Assembly (NCBI RefSeq): GCF_018873765.1
Contig: NC_057919.1
Coordinates: 65,466,984 to 65,530,983 of the forward strand
DNA from: Telopea speciosissima
Taxonomy: Eukaryota > Streptophyta > Magnoliopsida > Proteales > Proteaceae
Length of the DNA: 64,000 bases
Reading direction: 5' to 3'
The notes under the pieces were generated by a model, which was given only the letters and a program-made list of their open reading frames with translations, did no database searches and had not been told where the DNA came from. This document shows positions 35,922-48,569 of this stretch, in pieces. The translations under genes were made by a program, and so were the position numbers. Each line of letters starts with the position of its first letter. Positions within the stretch are counted from its first letter, which is position 1.

Positions 35922-38400
35922 GGCTACGAAATGGAAGATATTGCAGGGAAGTTTCCTAAAAATTAAGGTACAATCAATTCCGTTAATCTCGGATTTTCTT
36001 CCGACACGTAGGAGACTGTGACGATCTAACAGTGATTTGATTTGATACCTAATAGGAAAGTGAGACCCAACTTTTTTCTTTCTATAGTTTAATGAATCAG
36101 AAAAAGGCAAAGATTTTGGACCGGTTCAACCATATAAAACCATTGGGTTAGCAGCTTAGATCGATAATGGTTTTTTTTTTTTTTTGGGGGGGGGGGGGGG
36201 GGAGGGTGGGGTGTTAAAGCGTAGATCAGTAATGTGAGCAACACTATTTTGGGAGATGTGTAATTAACATTCCTTGCTTAAGCTCCACAATCGGTTTCAG
36301 TTTGGCTTAATTGGTTCCCACCTGTTTCTGTCTAAAACTAAATGGACAAGAGTTCCTGTGAGATTAAAGAATAAAGAGCATAAGAGAGCACCAGAGGGGA
36401 CTCCAGGAGGATTCTCTGATGTTTAAGTCAATTCCCAAGACAACAATAGTATTTGTCAATTAACAACACAAAGAACTGAAAAAGTATTCCATCCCATATC
36501 TAGGGGTTTGCCACAATATTTATAAGATAATACTGGGGTTCCTGCTGAGTGGCGATGTTTTGGATTTCATGATGGTAGGTTTTCTTTGTAAAGAAGGAGA
36601 ATTCCGATAGGAGTCTATCATGGAAGGAGATCATCTTGGAGAATCATGGAGGAGAAGTTTGACTATGGTGGAGCTTCCCGAGCCCTTAGGGAGGAGGATC
36701 CTGACGTAGATATGGAATGTAGTGGATTACGCGAATTAAGTAGGATACTTATTGGCAGTTGTCTCCAAATCATGTGTCGACTACCCATAGAGGGGTAATA
36801 TTTATCCATATCACCCCCAATTCAAGGCTTTGTACAATGACCGCAACATTTAGTTAATCAAACTCATAGAGTAGGCAAGAACATGGTTATATTTAGTTGA
36901 TCGATCGATCTGCAATCGAAGTCACATTAATCAGGCTATAATCAATCTTTACACAAACTACTTGGGTTGTAAATGGGACATAAAAAGGTTGATCAATCTA
37001 TAAGTAGGCTAATCAAGCTATTATCAATCTTTAAATAAACTAGTTAGGCTATAAATGGGACATAAACGGATTGATCAATCTATAAATAGGCTAATTGGAC
37101 TATAAATGGTCATCTTTGTTAGATACTCATTTTTTGAATTATCCCGATCAAGCTCACATTGGGATACAACCAAAGTGCTACGAACATTTAATAATTCATC
37201 TAGGCCCAGCATTGGATTGTTTACTAATCGATTGGTCCAGTTTCAGGCTTTAACATGTCAATTCCTATCGAACCCGTATTTGACACCCATAGATGGCGTG
37301 TATGATCAACCCGATTTTGGCCTAATCTGGATTGATCCATACTAAATCCAATCTGATCCGGATTGGAATCGACCGGGCTGATCCGGATCTATTATTTTAA
37401 ACCCAGAGAAGAACCGTCTGGCCCACCTGGATTAAGGTCCGCACACATGTCTCCCCCTAAATCCCAACAGTCATAACTGCTCTAACCATAATAAGACTTT
37501 AAAGACAAGTCAAACAACGTCCCTTTGAAGATAAACCGTGGTCGGTGCATGGATAAACCATAAAAACTGAAATACCAGGTGATGTGGGCCCGTCGGACAG
37601 TGTATCTATTTGATGGTGAAATTTTTTGTCTTTGAGTCTCTGCACCAAATTGACTGAAAGGTAATCCAAATACATTGCATTGAAGATCGCCAAATGTCAG
37701 AATATCCACTTTAGGACGGTGTTATGCCATGTGGCAGAAGATCGTATATTCTCGGAAACCAGGTGGGCCCCCGGTCATCAACGGAACTTTCCATTAACTT
37801 ATGTTATCATAATGGAAAGTGGGATAAAAGCAAATAAGATAAGATAAAGTTTTAAGTCTTTCCCAGGATCTAATTTTTAAATCTCTGGCGAATTGAGAGA
37901 TCTCTTGCCCTTTTTCCTTTTGTTTTTTGTTTCCTTTTCTAAGAGAGAGAGTTTTAATCAATCGAGGTGAAGAGAAACTTTCTTCAATTAGTTAATTCCA
38001 CGTTATTAATGGACTCTTGATACAATGAATCTTAACATCAATTTCCACAACTGCTAATGAAAGTCCAAAATACCTTGTCTGGATCAATTCAAAGGGTCAC
38101 GTTTGGGATTGAACAAATTTCTTTTCAAATTCTGTGTTGGAAAACTTGATCTTTCAATGTATATTTTATTTTTTATTTTATGAGGTCCTTCCAACGCGTG
38201 TGTTGGGTTACGTGCCTTGGTGCTCTGACCGTCCGATGTGCGCCAGACACCCTATTGTGCCATAGAAGATTCAGGTCCATTAAAACCCTTGCGATGTCCA
38301 AATATTAAACTTGGTCGTCCCTGAGTTTTGGGGCAGTTTTGTTGCACCACCACCAGCCTCGCCATGTCCTTCTCCTTCCTTGCTACTTATGCCTCTCTCA
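35922..38400. repeat. Upstream part of GolS duplication unit, copy 1
   Basis: This flank recurs upstream of the other GolS copies. Examples are the AACCATAATAAGACTTTAAA block (about 37481) and the GCATTGAAGATCGCCAAATG block (about 37675), with counterparts at about 50063/50335 and, more diverged, 55042/55260. Further match points are TTGAGAGATCTCTT (37892) and a GGGGC...CACCA(C/T)GCC stretch near 38330-38365 versus 56040-56065. Copy 1 alone has the LTR-like insert at 36325-36835. No gene was seen. Confidence 0.75.
36325..36835. mobile_element. LTR-like insert in GolS copy 1 upstream region
   Basis: About 0.5 kb present here but missing from the equivalent place upstream of copy 2 (48410-48450). 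It contains GAGCACCAGAGGGGACTCC and GTGTCGACTACCCATAGAGG, motifs shared with the repeat at 60240-60730 and with the Gypsy relic at 39.6-40.3 kb. Probably a solo LTR of a Gypsy element; the exact ends are not certain. Fossil. Confidence 0.5.
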
Positions 38401-39599
38401 CCCCATGGCATTCATTAAATTATGCAGTGTAGAATTGGGTTCCAAGTGTTGGAAAGAATCTTTCAAAATATACATATTAATATATATGTAACAAAGGGGG
38501 TTAGATTACTTACTAAATGTAGACAAATCGAGATCAATGACAGCAATCTAGCTCAAGCGCACCATATAACACGTCATAATCCTAAAAACATGAAGAAAAT
38601 AAAAGAAATGGTGGGACTGAGTCGTGACAAAAGCCACTCTCCTTAAGACTACAGATGCCCCCTATGGTGCAATCGGATCCTTACGAATCAGCCTCCAAGA
38701 TAAAACAACGTTCCAGTTAAAACTATCTAGTAATGATGCACTTTAAATACTAGGCTACTAAGGGCATGGAGAGTTGTACTCAATTGGAAATAAACAATGG
38801 AGAGACAAAGTTGAGAGAAAAAACAAAAGAAGTTTTTTCAAAATTTATTAGAGAACTGAGCAAGACTCTTCTCTTTATATAGGAAAAGAAAGGCACCCTA
38901 AGGGGTGTCTCCAAAGGATATGCCCATAAAACATGTCTTTTCCCATAAGACTTGTTTGTTGACCATTCAAACAAATCTTCCAATGGGTACACTCATTGGT
39001 CATTTATGTGTCTATTAGGAAGCGAAAAAAACCCTCTAATAAACCTTTATCAAAAAATAAAAATATTTTGAATCAAATATGTTAAAATTCCAACACCTAG
39101 TACAAAGTGTGAACTCTCTTTCTCTCTCTCTCTCTCCTTATACCAAATTTTGAAATTTGAGGTCATGCAAGTGGGTGACGTAAAATATAAATAATCATAA
39201 AAAGGATATATGTTAATATATAATGGGGTTTTCTTATTGACATTTGACACCCCTTAAGGTGTCAAACAATTTGTATCTTACATTTTCTAATAAGGGTAAT
39301 ATGTACTCGAAAAATATCATGACAATAAAAGCTTTTGATAATGACATCATAATAAGTTACTTTCAATTATTTTGAAAATATTTTTATATATACATCAAAC
39401 ATAAAAAACTGTTGAGAATATAACAAGAGGCAATTAAAAGAAATAAGTTCTAAATAACACCTATAGGGGTATCATTTAAACGGACCATACATACATTTAT
39501 AATTGTTTCTATCAAATTAGGAATGTTAATGATAGAAATAATAGATATATCTTGCTAAATAATAGATATATTTTTTTAGAATACCAGATCCTCCATTTG
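38401..39599. other. AT-rich intergenic DNA with possible LTR piece
   Basis: No gene. 38775-39060 on the minus strand looks like an LTR fragment: a CTATATAAAGAGAAGAG TATA region, then CTTTGTCTCTCCATTG; without a partner it stays a guess. (CT)n lies at 39119-39136. Confidence 0.35.
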
Positions 39600-40260
39600 A
39601 TTAATTACGATAGTTCTCAATAGACAATGGAGTATCATCATCATATGACACTAGTTTATAGGAACTACGAAGGACTAGTTGAACTCCTTGAAGTTCTTGA
39701 TGGACTTCGGCTTCAAACAGGTAAACCAACTCCTCGCGGCCTTCCTCAAGAGTCTCAGGGAATGCTAGACACATGATGGTACTAGAACTCCCTGGAGAAT
39801 CATCACGGATTTGAATCTCTCCAAGTGATTAATAGGGTTTGTGGTGTTGTTGTAGGTCTCGATGTTAGGCATCCTGAATCCACTGGGGAGCGGTACCCTC
39901 AGGACCTCATTTGAGAGTGTTTGTCTTACTAGAGAAATACAGCGCGTTGGTGCCCTCTTGATTTCGTATCACCAACTCGATGCGTTCGTTGAGCTCTTGG
40001 ATCTAAAGACCCAGCTCTAGCCTACCCTCCTAATTGGGAGGTTTTTCTCTTCGGTTTTGGACACCTCAACTTTGTTGCTGGGATGGCCATCAATCGTCCG
40101 ATCTCATACTAGGTTCTCCTATATAGGGCCCCCTCCTTTTATGACTATGAGAAAGTTGAGGTACCTGCAGGTATCATGATGGCAGCTTTGCTCCACTTGG
40201 TCATGTGTCGATCACCCATAGGTAAGTCAACTTTATGCATATCAAGAAATAAGGCTTTAG
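39600..40260 (-). mobile_element. Ty3/Gypsy fossil with gag fragment
   Basis: Minus-strand reading shows a plant Gypsy Gag core: FRMPNIETYNNTTNPINHLE, then MILQGV, LRKAARSWF and SIKNFKEF, which fits the retrotransposon gag domain. The right part (40130-40250) resembles the LTR-like inserts near 36.8 and 60.6 kb. Heavily decayed, with several breaks; old. Confidence 0.7.
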
Positions 40261-40620
40261 TATGAACAGAAAATAATCTAAATCTTAAACCAGCCAAAGA
40301 TTTAGGTTTACAATTTACACAGCAAACTCCAAGAAACTTGACTCCATTTATGTTGATTCCTACGACCCTCTCTTTTCCAAAATCTTGAGTTTATAGAATC
40401 TATTTTTGACCAAATTGTGTTTGGTACCCCCAAAAAAAAATAAAAAAATATTCATAGTACAGATCTCACAACCTTGGAAAGCAAGGGAATCTTCCAAGAA
40501 CCCAATTTGGATCCGACACTTATCCGAATGTTAAAAAAAAAAAAAAAAAAAAGCGTAATTTGTATTTAATTTTGGATCCGATAATTATCCGAATGTAAAA
40601 AAGCTTCGTAATTTGCATTA
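40261..40620. other. Short local duplication, A-run
   Basis: A segment TTGGATCCGA..ATTATCCGAATGT...CGTAATTTG occurs at about 40507-40567 and again at 40572-40614, around an A18 run at 40533-40550. No gene. Confidence 0.5.
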
Positions 40621-40874
40621 AGGATGTAAACGGATCGGATTTGACTCAGATAATGTTATATTTGCATTCGCATCCGATTAGCTTTCAGACGGATTCGGAT
40701 AATGCTAAACGGATACGGATCGGATATTTTATCCATTTACATGTAAATATAACTTTTCGGATAACTATAGCCTATCCGTATCCGCATTCGTTTAGTTTTC
40801 GGACAGATTCGGATAATGCTAAACAAATACGGACACGAATACGGAAATGAATTTCGACTATTCATTTACATCCC
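40621..40874. mobile_element. Small inverted-repeat element flanked by 12-bp direct repeats
   Basis: The ends AGGATGTAAACGG and, reverse-complemented, GGGATGTAAATGA form imperfect inverted repeats. The interior is full of CGGATACGGAT / ATCCGTATCCG motifs, so it can fold back on itself. Both flanks read TAATTTGCATTA (40609-40620 and 40875-40886), a perfect 12-bp repeat. Ends of the type GGGATGTAAATG are widespread in plant genomes; the superfamily is unclear because the duplication is longer than the 8 bp of hAT or 9 bp of Mutator elements. Confidence 0.65.
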
Positions 40875-42160
40875 TAATTTGCATTAACTTTGCATGTGAT
40901 TTTTGACTATTTGGATGATAAAGGGTCAAATGAATAAATATAAATCCAAATTATTGAATTTAGATGTTAATTTGACTAATCCTTTACATCTTTACACTTC
41001 TACCCAAAAAAAAAAAACATCTTTACATATGTTTCCATTGAATAATTTGGCTATTTTGGCCATCCTGATTAATACCCAAAATATCCCTAACCTAAGCAGC
41101 CGATGGCGCCTTAATGTAGTTCACAACGCCAACATCCGACAAATCCGCCACGAGCGGCTGCCGGATCTCGCCTTCTGCCGGCTTCTTGTAATCCAGAGCT
41201 TCGTCGTTGTAAATATCCCACCACTTCTTCACCAGCATCTTTATGTCATCTCTGTCCATGTTCTCTTCCTTACCCGTGTACCTCCAAGGCTTTGATCCCT
41301 GTTCATGTCCATATATATATAAAAGAACCAATTAATACAACTATAGATGATAATAAACCATCACACAAGCTAATTAGTTAAATAAATAATCTTTGAATTA
41401 AGGACTTACCGCAGCACAGTAATGGATGACTTTCATATTCTCCAAATCGACATTCTCCGGGTGACTCCATAACATGGCCAAGACCAGATTATAGACTGGA
41501 GGGATGGGCATGTAGATGTCTTTGAAGAACATGTTGAGGTAGTCCTGCTCTGCAAAAGCAGTGGGAGGTGTGACCTGAAGTTTCTTCAAGAGGTCGTCGC
41601 AGGTGGAGAGGCTGGGATCGAACACAAACATGCCGGCGTTGAAGTAAAGGGCAGGTGGTGGGCCCATCTCGGCGGGCCACTTGACCTTGTCCGGACACTG
41701 CTGGCAGTACCCGATCTTGTACTGCGATGTGTGGCTCCATGTCTTCTCGCAGAAACAATCCATCACAGCGTAAAAGTATCCATTTTGAAGATCGAAAAGG
41801 TGATCTATGTTCTCGTATACTTGGATGTCCGCGTCCAAGTATACCATCTTGGTGTACTCCACGAACTACACAATCAAAACCAAAAGCGATCAAAATGTGA
41901 AACAGAGAAATTAAGAAGAAATCAGAAAGAATGAGACAAGAAAGAAATTAAACCTTCCAGATACGGAGTTTGGAGTAGTTGATGACGTAATAAGCCATGG
42001 CGAATTGAGTTTGATTCTCAGGTGGATACACCGGCTCTATCTCTCTGACGATGCAGCCCTGGGACTCGAGAATCTGACGATGCTCTGCCGGAACGTCAGG
42101 GAGGACGGCCACCACGAGCGGATAAGCGCTCTTCACCTTCCTAAGCCCCTTGGCCAGACC

Positions 42161-42378
42161 TGTTAGGGTTAGGGTTTTAAGCACAAGGTTGCTTAAAGCA
42201 TTACACCCTGAGTATCTAGTTTGGAATACCCAGACTGCTGCCTCCAGCTAGTATATATAGGAAAACTAGGGTTTAGGTCAGATGGGCTAATTACTAAATT
42301 GCCCCTCACAGCCTGGGCATTAATACAAGTAGGATTATATTAGAACATATAAAGGGATATTACATAAATACCCTTACA
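42161..42378 (-). repeat. 3' LTR of the Copia element
   Basis: 218 bp, TG...CA, identical to the right LTR. It contains a TATATATAGG promoter-like site. It carries a telomere-like GTTAGGGTTAGGG motif at one end that is part of the LTR and not a telomere. Confidence 0.93.
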
Positions 42379-45300
42379 ATCTCCTCCTATGTTCTACATA
42401 TATCCATTACACATGTATAGGAACCATTGTTCAATCAGTAATTGAATCAATATAAATTGAATATCAATAATCCAATAAATCAAATAAGAAATAAGTAAAC
42501 TTCAAGAAATAAAACAAAGGTTTTAGATCAAAACTAAACCCAACAATAAATCCGAAGTTCCACATGCAAGTGGCTAAACCAAAAGAAATAATCAAAAGGA
42601 AAAGTCCTTGCAATCCATGTGACTTTACTCATCAAGTAAGTCATCCTCATCGAGATCCAGATTCAACCGTTCTCCTCCATCTTCGCCATTCTCTGTAATT
42701 TGTCAAATATGAATTTCATAAGATATTATGAATTCAATCATTTGCACAATAGTATCTAGTTCAACAATAAGAACTTAGTACATTTCATATATGGCTGAAG
42801 GTAAATCAAAAAACAATAAGCATCATCATCAAGTTTCTTTACAAGAACTCGATCCTATATAGTCTCTATCATAAGGACCATACCATGTTTCCATTTGGAA
42901 TACTGTATTCGTCATATCAGTCATAGATTTATGTTGTATCATCAAATTTGGAATGGTACACCATACTATGAAAGACATGTCATCAAATTTGGAATGACAT
43001 AAAGACTAGCACAATATCATTGAAACATATCAGACATTTTTCATATTCCTTTGTGGAATAACAAAGTAAGGAGACTTCACATGAAAATTTGCTACACCAT
43101 CAAGTTTGGAATGGTTTCACAAACCCCCATACTTAGTAACCTAACTAAGTTATCTGAAATATGTAAATTGTCCCGAATGCTTACCAAGGCTAGATGAGAT
43201 TCGAATAATTCAAAATAATATTGGGTTAGGTTAAGACCTGACTAAATGGTCTTTAACCCCATCTCCCCTGTAGTTTTGAATGTTCGATCTTTGTTCAATC
43301 CCTTTGTAAGGGCATCTGCCGTATTATCCTTCGATCTCACATCAATCAAAGTGATAATCCCTTGTTCTGTTCTATAATTCAGCATAGCCTGTTTTACGAT
43401 GTGTCTCCTCTTACCATTAAAGAGTGAGTTATTCACAATCGTCTTGGTTGCTTGATTATCACAGAATATAGATATAGAGTTTAACTTAAAACTCCTCAAT
43501 GGAATATCCATGATCAGATCCTTTATCCACTCTGCTTCATCTCCCGTAGAAGCTAGAGCATAAAGTTCCGATTCCATAGATGACAGAGCAATACTAGTCT
43601 ATCTTTTGGATTTCCATGCTACAGCTGCTCCTCCTAGTATAAATACATAACCACTGGTGGATCTGCTGTCTCCCAAATCTGAGCACCAAGATGCATCAGA
43701 ATATCCTTCCAAAGTTGGAGGATGTCCATTATAACATAAAGCATAACCTTGAGTACCCTTAAGGTATCTCATCAGCCTTGATAGGGCATCCCAATGCTCT
43801 TTTCCAGGATTACTAGTGAAACGACTCAGCATGCCTACCGTAAAGGCTATGTCTGGCCTAGTACAACTCATTGCATACATGAGACTACCAATCAGTTTAG
43901 AATAATTTAACTGATTCACGATGTCACCTGTGTTAGGTTTCAACCGTTTGTTATAGTCATAGGGTGTCTCAATCGGTTTACAATCACTGTATCCCCAACT
44001 AGAAAGTAGCTTCTCAATGTAATGAGTCTGACTAAGGGTGATCCCTTGCTCACTGAAGCTTACTCTCATCCCAAGAATGGTGTCTACCACACCAAGATCT
44101 TTCATGTCGAATTCTTTGGACAAGATTTATTTAATGTCACTCACTACAGAGAGATCAGAACCTAGAATCAACATGTCGTCTACATACAAGCAAATAATCG
44201 CGACCTTGTTTGACTCAGACAAAAAATAAAGGCACTTATCCGAGTTGCTGGTTTGAAAACCAAAGCTCTTTACTGTCTTGTCAAACTTCTCATGCCACAA
44301 TTTAGGTGCTTGTTTAAGACCATAGAGAGATTTGTTTAATTTACAAACTCTTTTTTCAGAACCTTCCATGACAAACCCTTCAGGTTGGTTCATGTAGATT
44401 TCTTCTGTTAGGTCTCCATTAAGGAAAGCCGTTTTTACATCCATTTGATGCACAACATAGTGCTCAATAGATGCTATGGCAAGAAGAATCCTTATTGTTG
44501 CCAAATGGCAGACCGGGGAGTAGATGTCAAAATAATCTATCCCTCTCACCTGTTTATAGCCCTTAGCTACTAATCGTGCTTTATACCTGGCTATAGACCC
44601 ATCCGGATTAAGTTTCTTCTTCAGTACCCACTTACACCCTATTGTCTTGGCCCCTCTAGGCAGATCAACAAGGTGCCAGGTCTCATTCTGCATTAAAGAG
44701 CTCATTTCCTCATCAATGGCTTCTTTCCATAACAGGGAGTCCCTAGATCTCATCGCTTCCTTATAGGTGGATGGATCAGCCTCTAAATGGTAGGTCACAA
44801 AATCCTCACCAAAATTCTTGGGTACTCGATCTCTAGTAGATACTCTTCTAGATTCTGATTCAAGGAGCATTGTGGGAGTAGTGTCAGAAACAATTGGTTC
44901 AGATTCCAAAGGTGATTCTGTAACCACTTCAGTCAAACCAGGCAAGGTCAGGCCTTTATCTCTAAGGAATTTATCCTCAAAGAATATAGCATCCCTAGAT
45001 TCTATCACCACATTGGTTGATAGATCCAAAAATCGGTCTGCAGCACTGTCTTCTGCACAACCTAGATATACACAAGTGTTTGTTCTAGTTCCCACCTTAG
45101 GTCTCCTAGGGTCTTGTATCCTAACATAAGCTATACAGCCCCAAACCTTAAGAGTGTCATATCTACAGGGATGATTATGCCATAGTTCATAAGGTGTAGA
45201 AGTCAGTTTTGAATATGGTAGTCTATTTAGAATATGATTTGCAGTCAACACTGCTTCTCCCCAATAGCAAGAGGGCATACTAGCTGTCAATAACATGGAG

Positions 45301-47525
45301 TTTAACATCTCTGTTAACGTCCTGTTCTTTCTTTCAGCTATGCCATTTGATTGAGGTGAGTAAGGAGCAGTAGTTTCAAGGATTATGCCCGCAGAGGCAC
45401 AGAATTCCTTGAACTCTGTCAATTTGTATTCTCCTCCCCTATCACTTCTAAATCTTTTAATTTTCAAGTTCAACTGATTTTCTACCCTATTCTTGAAAAT
45501 TTTAAATTTTTCAAAAGCTTCATCTTTATATTTTAACAGGTATAAATGACAGTATCTAGAAAAATCGTCTATAAATGTTATCAAATACTTCCGACCTCCT
45601 CTAGTTGTGTAGCTTTTAAAGTCACAAATGTCAGAATGTATAAGTTCAAGAAGTTGAGTGCTCCTAGAAACCGGTCTGAACGGTTTTCTAGTTATTTTAG
45701 TTTGAGCACACACTTCACATCTGTTAAATCTAATTGAAGTGTCTAATGGTAAATTATGAGTTTTAGCTAGTTTGAACATTTTCCTATAGTTCACATGTCC
45801 TAACCTACAATGTAGTATTTTGGGATCAAGTGAATTATGGTTAACCTGGTTTATTGTCTCATTAGCTAAACTCAACCTAAACATACCATTCAAATTATAA
45901 GCACATCCAAAATAAAAGGAGTTAACAGACAATGTTACTCTACCACTACTAAAAGTAATAGACATGCCAGCATCAAGCAAAATTCCAATGGAAATTAAAT
46001 TCTTTTCAAAACCAGGAAAGATTTTAACATTTTTCAAAGTTAATATTTTACCTGATGATAGAACCAGGTTTGCTGTCCCTTGTTGAGCCACTTCCACGAC
46101 GCTCTCCATTTGCAACAAGGTCTACCGCTACTTGAACAACATCGGTGAGCGGGTCCTTGCTATTGCAAAAATGACAAGTCGCTCCAGAGTCTAACCACCA
46201 ATCTGAAGATGTACTGGCCAACCCCTTACCCTTGCCAACCATGGAAACAAAGTTAGTAGGCTCAGTCTTGTCCACCAGCATGTGAACTTCCTTCTGTGGT
46301 GTGTCAGTGTTCCCTTTCTTAGGACCCCTACACTCAGATGCATAGTGACCCCACTTTCCACATTCATGCACTTGCCCCTCTTTTAAAATTAGTCTTTTTG
46401 GCCTCCAACTGTTGGGGTTCTTTCTTAGGTGGCTTGGACTGCCTAGGATATTTCTTGGGTTGTGAAACCAAATTGGCAGATGCCTGTTGTTGTTTCACCA
46501 TCTCCAAGTTATTCCTGGCTCTGTTCTCATCTTCGATTCTAATGAACCGTTTGAGATCATCCAGCCCCACTTGTGTTTTCTTTCTGTGCATCTCAGTTTT
46601 AAAGGAATGCCAGGTAGAGGGTAACTTAAAGATAATTGCACCCACTAAGAATGCATCAACAACGGGGATGTTTTCTTGGTTCAATTTTGTTCTCAAGTTC
46701 TCAAAGTCTGTTACTTGTGGAAGTATCTCCTTATCTTCTTGAAACTTGAAGTCCATAAACTTGTCAACCAAGTGAGTTTTTGATAGGTCCTCCTCCTTTT
46801 TGAATTGGGCTTCTAGGTTTTTCCAAATCTCTTTTGCAGTCTCATATTTACTATAGGTCTCTGCCAGCCTATCTGACAGGCAGTTCAATAGGTAGTCTTT
46901 GCAAAAGTCTTCGTCACTTATCCATTGGGCTTCAGTTAGGTCCGTACAATCAGAAAATTTATTTACTACAGTGTAGAAAATATTGAGGTACTTCAGTCCA
47001 AACTGAGTCCTCCTTTTCCAAGAACTGAACTCAGAGCCACTAAAGCTTTCCAATTTGATCATCTCAATTGGAACAGCATGTTTCTCCATATTAAGTGATT
47101 TGTTTATATGCCCAAGCAAAAGTTCAAATAAAAAAAAATAAATGCTCAAGGAACAGTCACACCTGAGATGGAGAACCCTGAATTTAGATAACGGAGAAAA
47201 AGATCGCAGAATTGCAGTGGTGTCGACGCTGGTACCGCACACGTTAGTACTGGCTGCTGGTAGATATTGGCCGAACCCAATAAGATTTGATAAATCAAAT
47301 CAAAAGTATCCTCTTTTTTTTTTTTTCAAAACATCAAACTTTTAGTTGCGTTCTCCAAAATCGTTTGCTGGCTCGAGTTAGATCGAAGATGATGTACGAA
47401 CAGTTGGACAAAAGCCGTGAACGAGAATGACGAACGCCAAAACGATCTCTCAAAAACAAATTGTAAATCCAAAATCCAAAGCCGATCTTGATCGCAGGGA
47501 AACAAATATCCTAATGCTTTAAGAT

Positions 47526-47743
47526 TGTTAGGGTTAGGGTTTTAAGCACAAGGTTGCTTAAAGCATTACACCCTGAGTATCTAGTTTGGAATACCCAGAC
47601 TGCTGCCTCCAGCTAGTATATATAGGAAAACTAGGGTTTAGGTCAGATGGGCTAATTACTAAATTGCCCCTCACAGCCTGGGCATTAATACAAGTAGGAT
47701 TATATTAGAACATATAAAGGGATATTACATAAATACCCTTACA
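47526..47743 (-). repeat. 5' LTR of the Copia element
   Basis: 218 bp, same sequence as 42161-42378. It is followed directly by AGACC (47744-47748), which is also found at 42156-42160, and then by GolS exon 1 sequence. Confidence 0.93.
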
Positions 47744-48065
47744 AGACCCACAGCGCCTTTTATGTAGTCTCCGTTCCCTGCCAAGAACGTTACGTAGGCT
47801 CTGCTAGGTGAAATGGCTGGTTTGGTGAAAACATCGCTCATGACGGTGCTGCTAACAGTATCGGAAGCCATGATAAAGCGTCGGAAATTGAATTGAATAC
47901 GGTAGATTGGTAGAGGGTAAAGAGAGTGAGGAAAGAAGAAAAAGAAGGTTTTGGCCTGAAAACAGATTAGAGGATTGGAAATTTGGAAATTCGAAAACTT
48001 GGAAATGAAGAATCTTCTACTTCTGTCGCGTGGTTGTAGCTCTGAGAGGACGGGTAGGGGTTTAG

Positions 48066-48072
48066 TTATATA
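48066..48072 (-). promoter_or_regulatory. GolS: GolS copy 2 TATA box
   Basis: TATATAA on the minus strand, about 195 bp before the copy 2 ATG, at the place homologous to the boxes of copies 1 and 3. GAAGTTTC upstream (48097-48104) is an inverted pair of heat-shock-type GAA half-sites. Confidence 0.55.
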
Positions 48073-48569
48073 GGCTTCGAAATGAAAGTTACTGCAGCGA
48101 AGTTTCCTAGAAAGGTACAATGAATTCCGGTGATCTCGGATTTTCTCTCGACACGAATGAGACAGTAACGATCCAACGGTGATTCGGTATCTTGTAGGAA
48201 ACTTCTGGAATGGGGTCAGTCGTATTAGCACTTAGCAGCTCCAAGGAAGAGACCAGACCTCATGGGCACTTCTGTCTGAAAGGTTTTAGTCAAAGTTCCA
48301 AGTTCAGAGAAGTGAGAAGTGACGCTATCGATCTTTTTAATAAAAAAGAAAAAGCCAAAAGACTTGGACCGGTTCAACCAGATCGAACCATTGGGTATTG
48401 GTTTTAGTTGAGCTTAATCAATTTCCACCAATTTAGGGACCTGTATAATCAACATGATTTAGTTAATCGGGGCTTGTAGGCTAAGTATGGATATGTTTAT
48501 ATTCGGTCAATTGGTTGGTTATTGGTGTATAATCGGAATCACATTAATCAAATTATAATCGATCTTTAA

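Larger units (their letters stand above)
42161..47743 (-). mobile_element. Ty1/Copia retrotransposon in GolS exon 1
   Basis: 5.58-kb Copia element, minus strand, inserted in exon 1 of GolS copy 2. It has two 218-bp LTRs that I read as identical and a 5-bp AGACC duplication on both sides. Parts in minus-strand order: gag with zinc knuckle (about 46.3-47.1 kb), protease region (about 46.0-46.2), integrase (about 45.2-45.8), reverse transcriptase (about 44.0-44.7) and RNase H (about 43.2-43.6), the normal Copia order. A polypurine stretch adjoins the left LTR; a typical tRNA-Met primer site was not recognised. It is broken, with about four interruptions in the coding region. The identical LTRs show it is very young. 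Confidence 0.95.
41092..47871 (-). pseudogene. GolS: Galactinol synthase copy 2, split by a Copia element
   Basis: The gene has the same three-exon plan as its neighbours: exon 3 at 41092-41298, exon 2 at 41410-41865, and exon 1 in two pieces, 41954-42160 and 47749-47871, with the Copia element between them. The N-terminus begins MASDTVSSTVMSDVF, four residues longer than copies 1 and 3. The rest carries all family landmarks, including YLDADIQVYENID, NAGMFVFDPSLST and KAPSAA; one change is Ser for Arg in ML(W)RHPENV. No stop or frame change was seen in the host exons, so the insertion is the only obvious lesion. The TATA box (48066-48072) is kept, but the CCGAC and ACGT cores of copies 1 and 3 are altered. 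As it stands the gene cannot give a normal transcript. Confidence 0.92.

Noticed and set aside
42161-42190. Telomere-like TTAGGG units
   Set aside because: They form one end of the Copia LTR and occur in both LTRs and the solo LTR; only two units are present.
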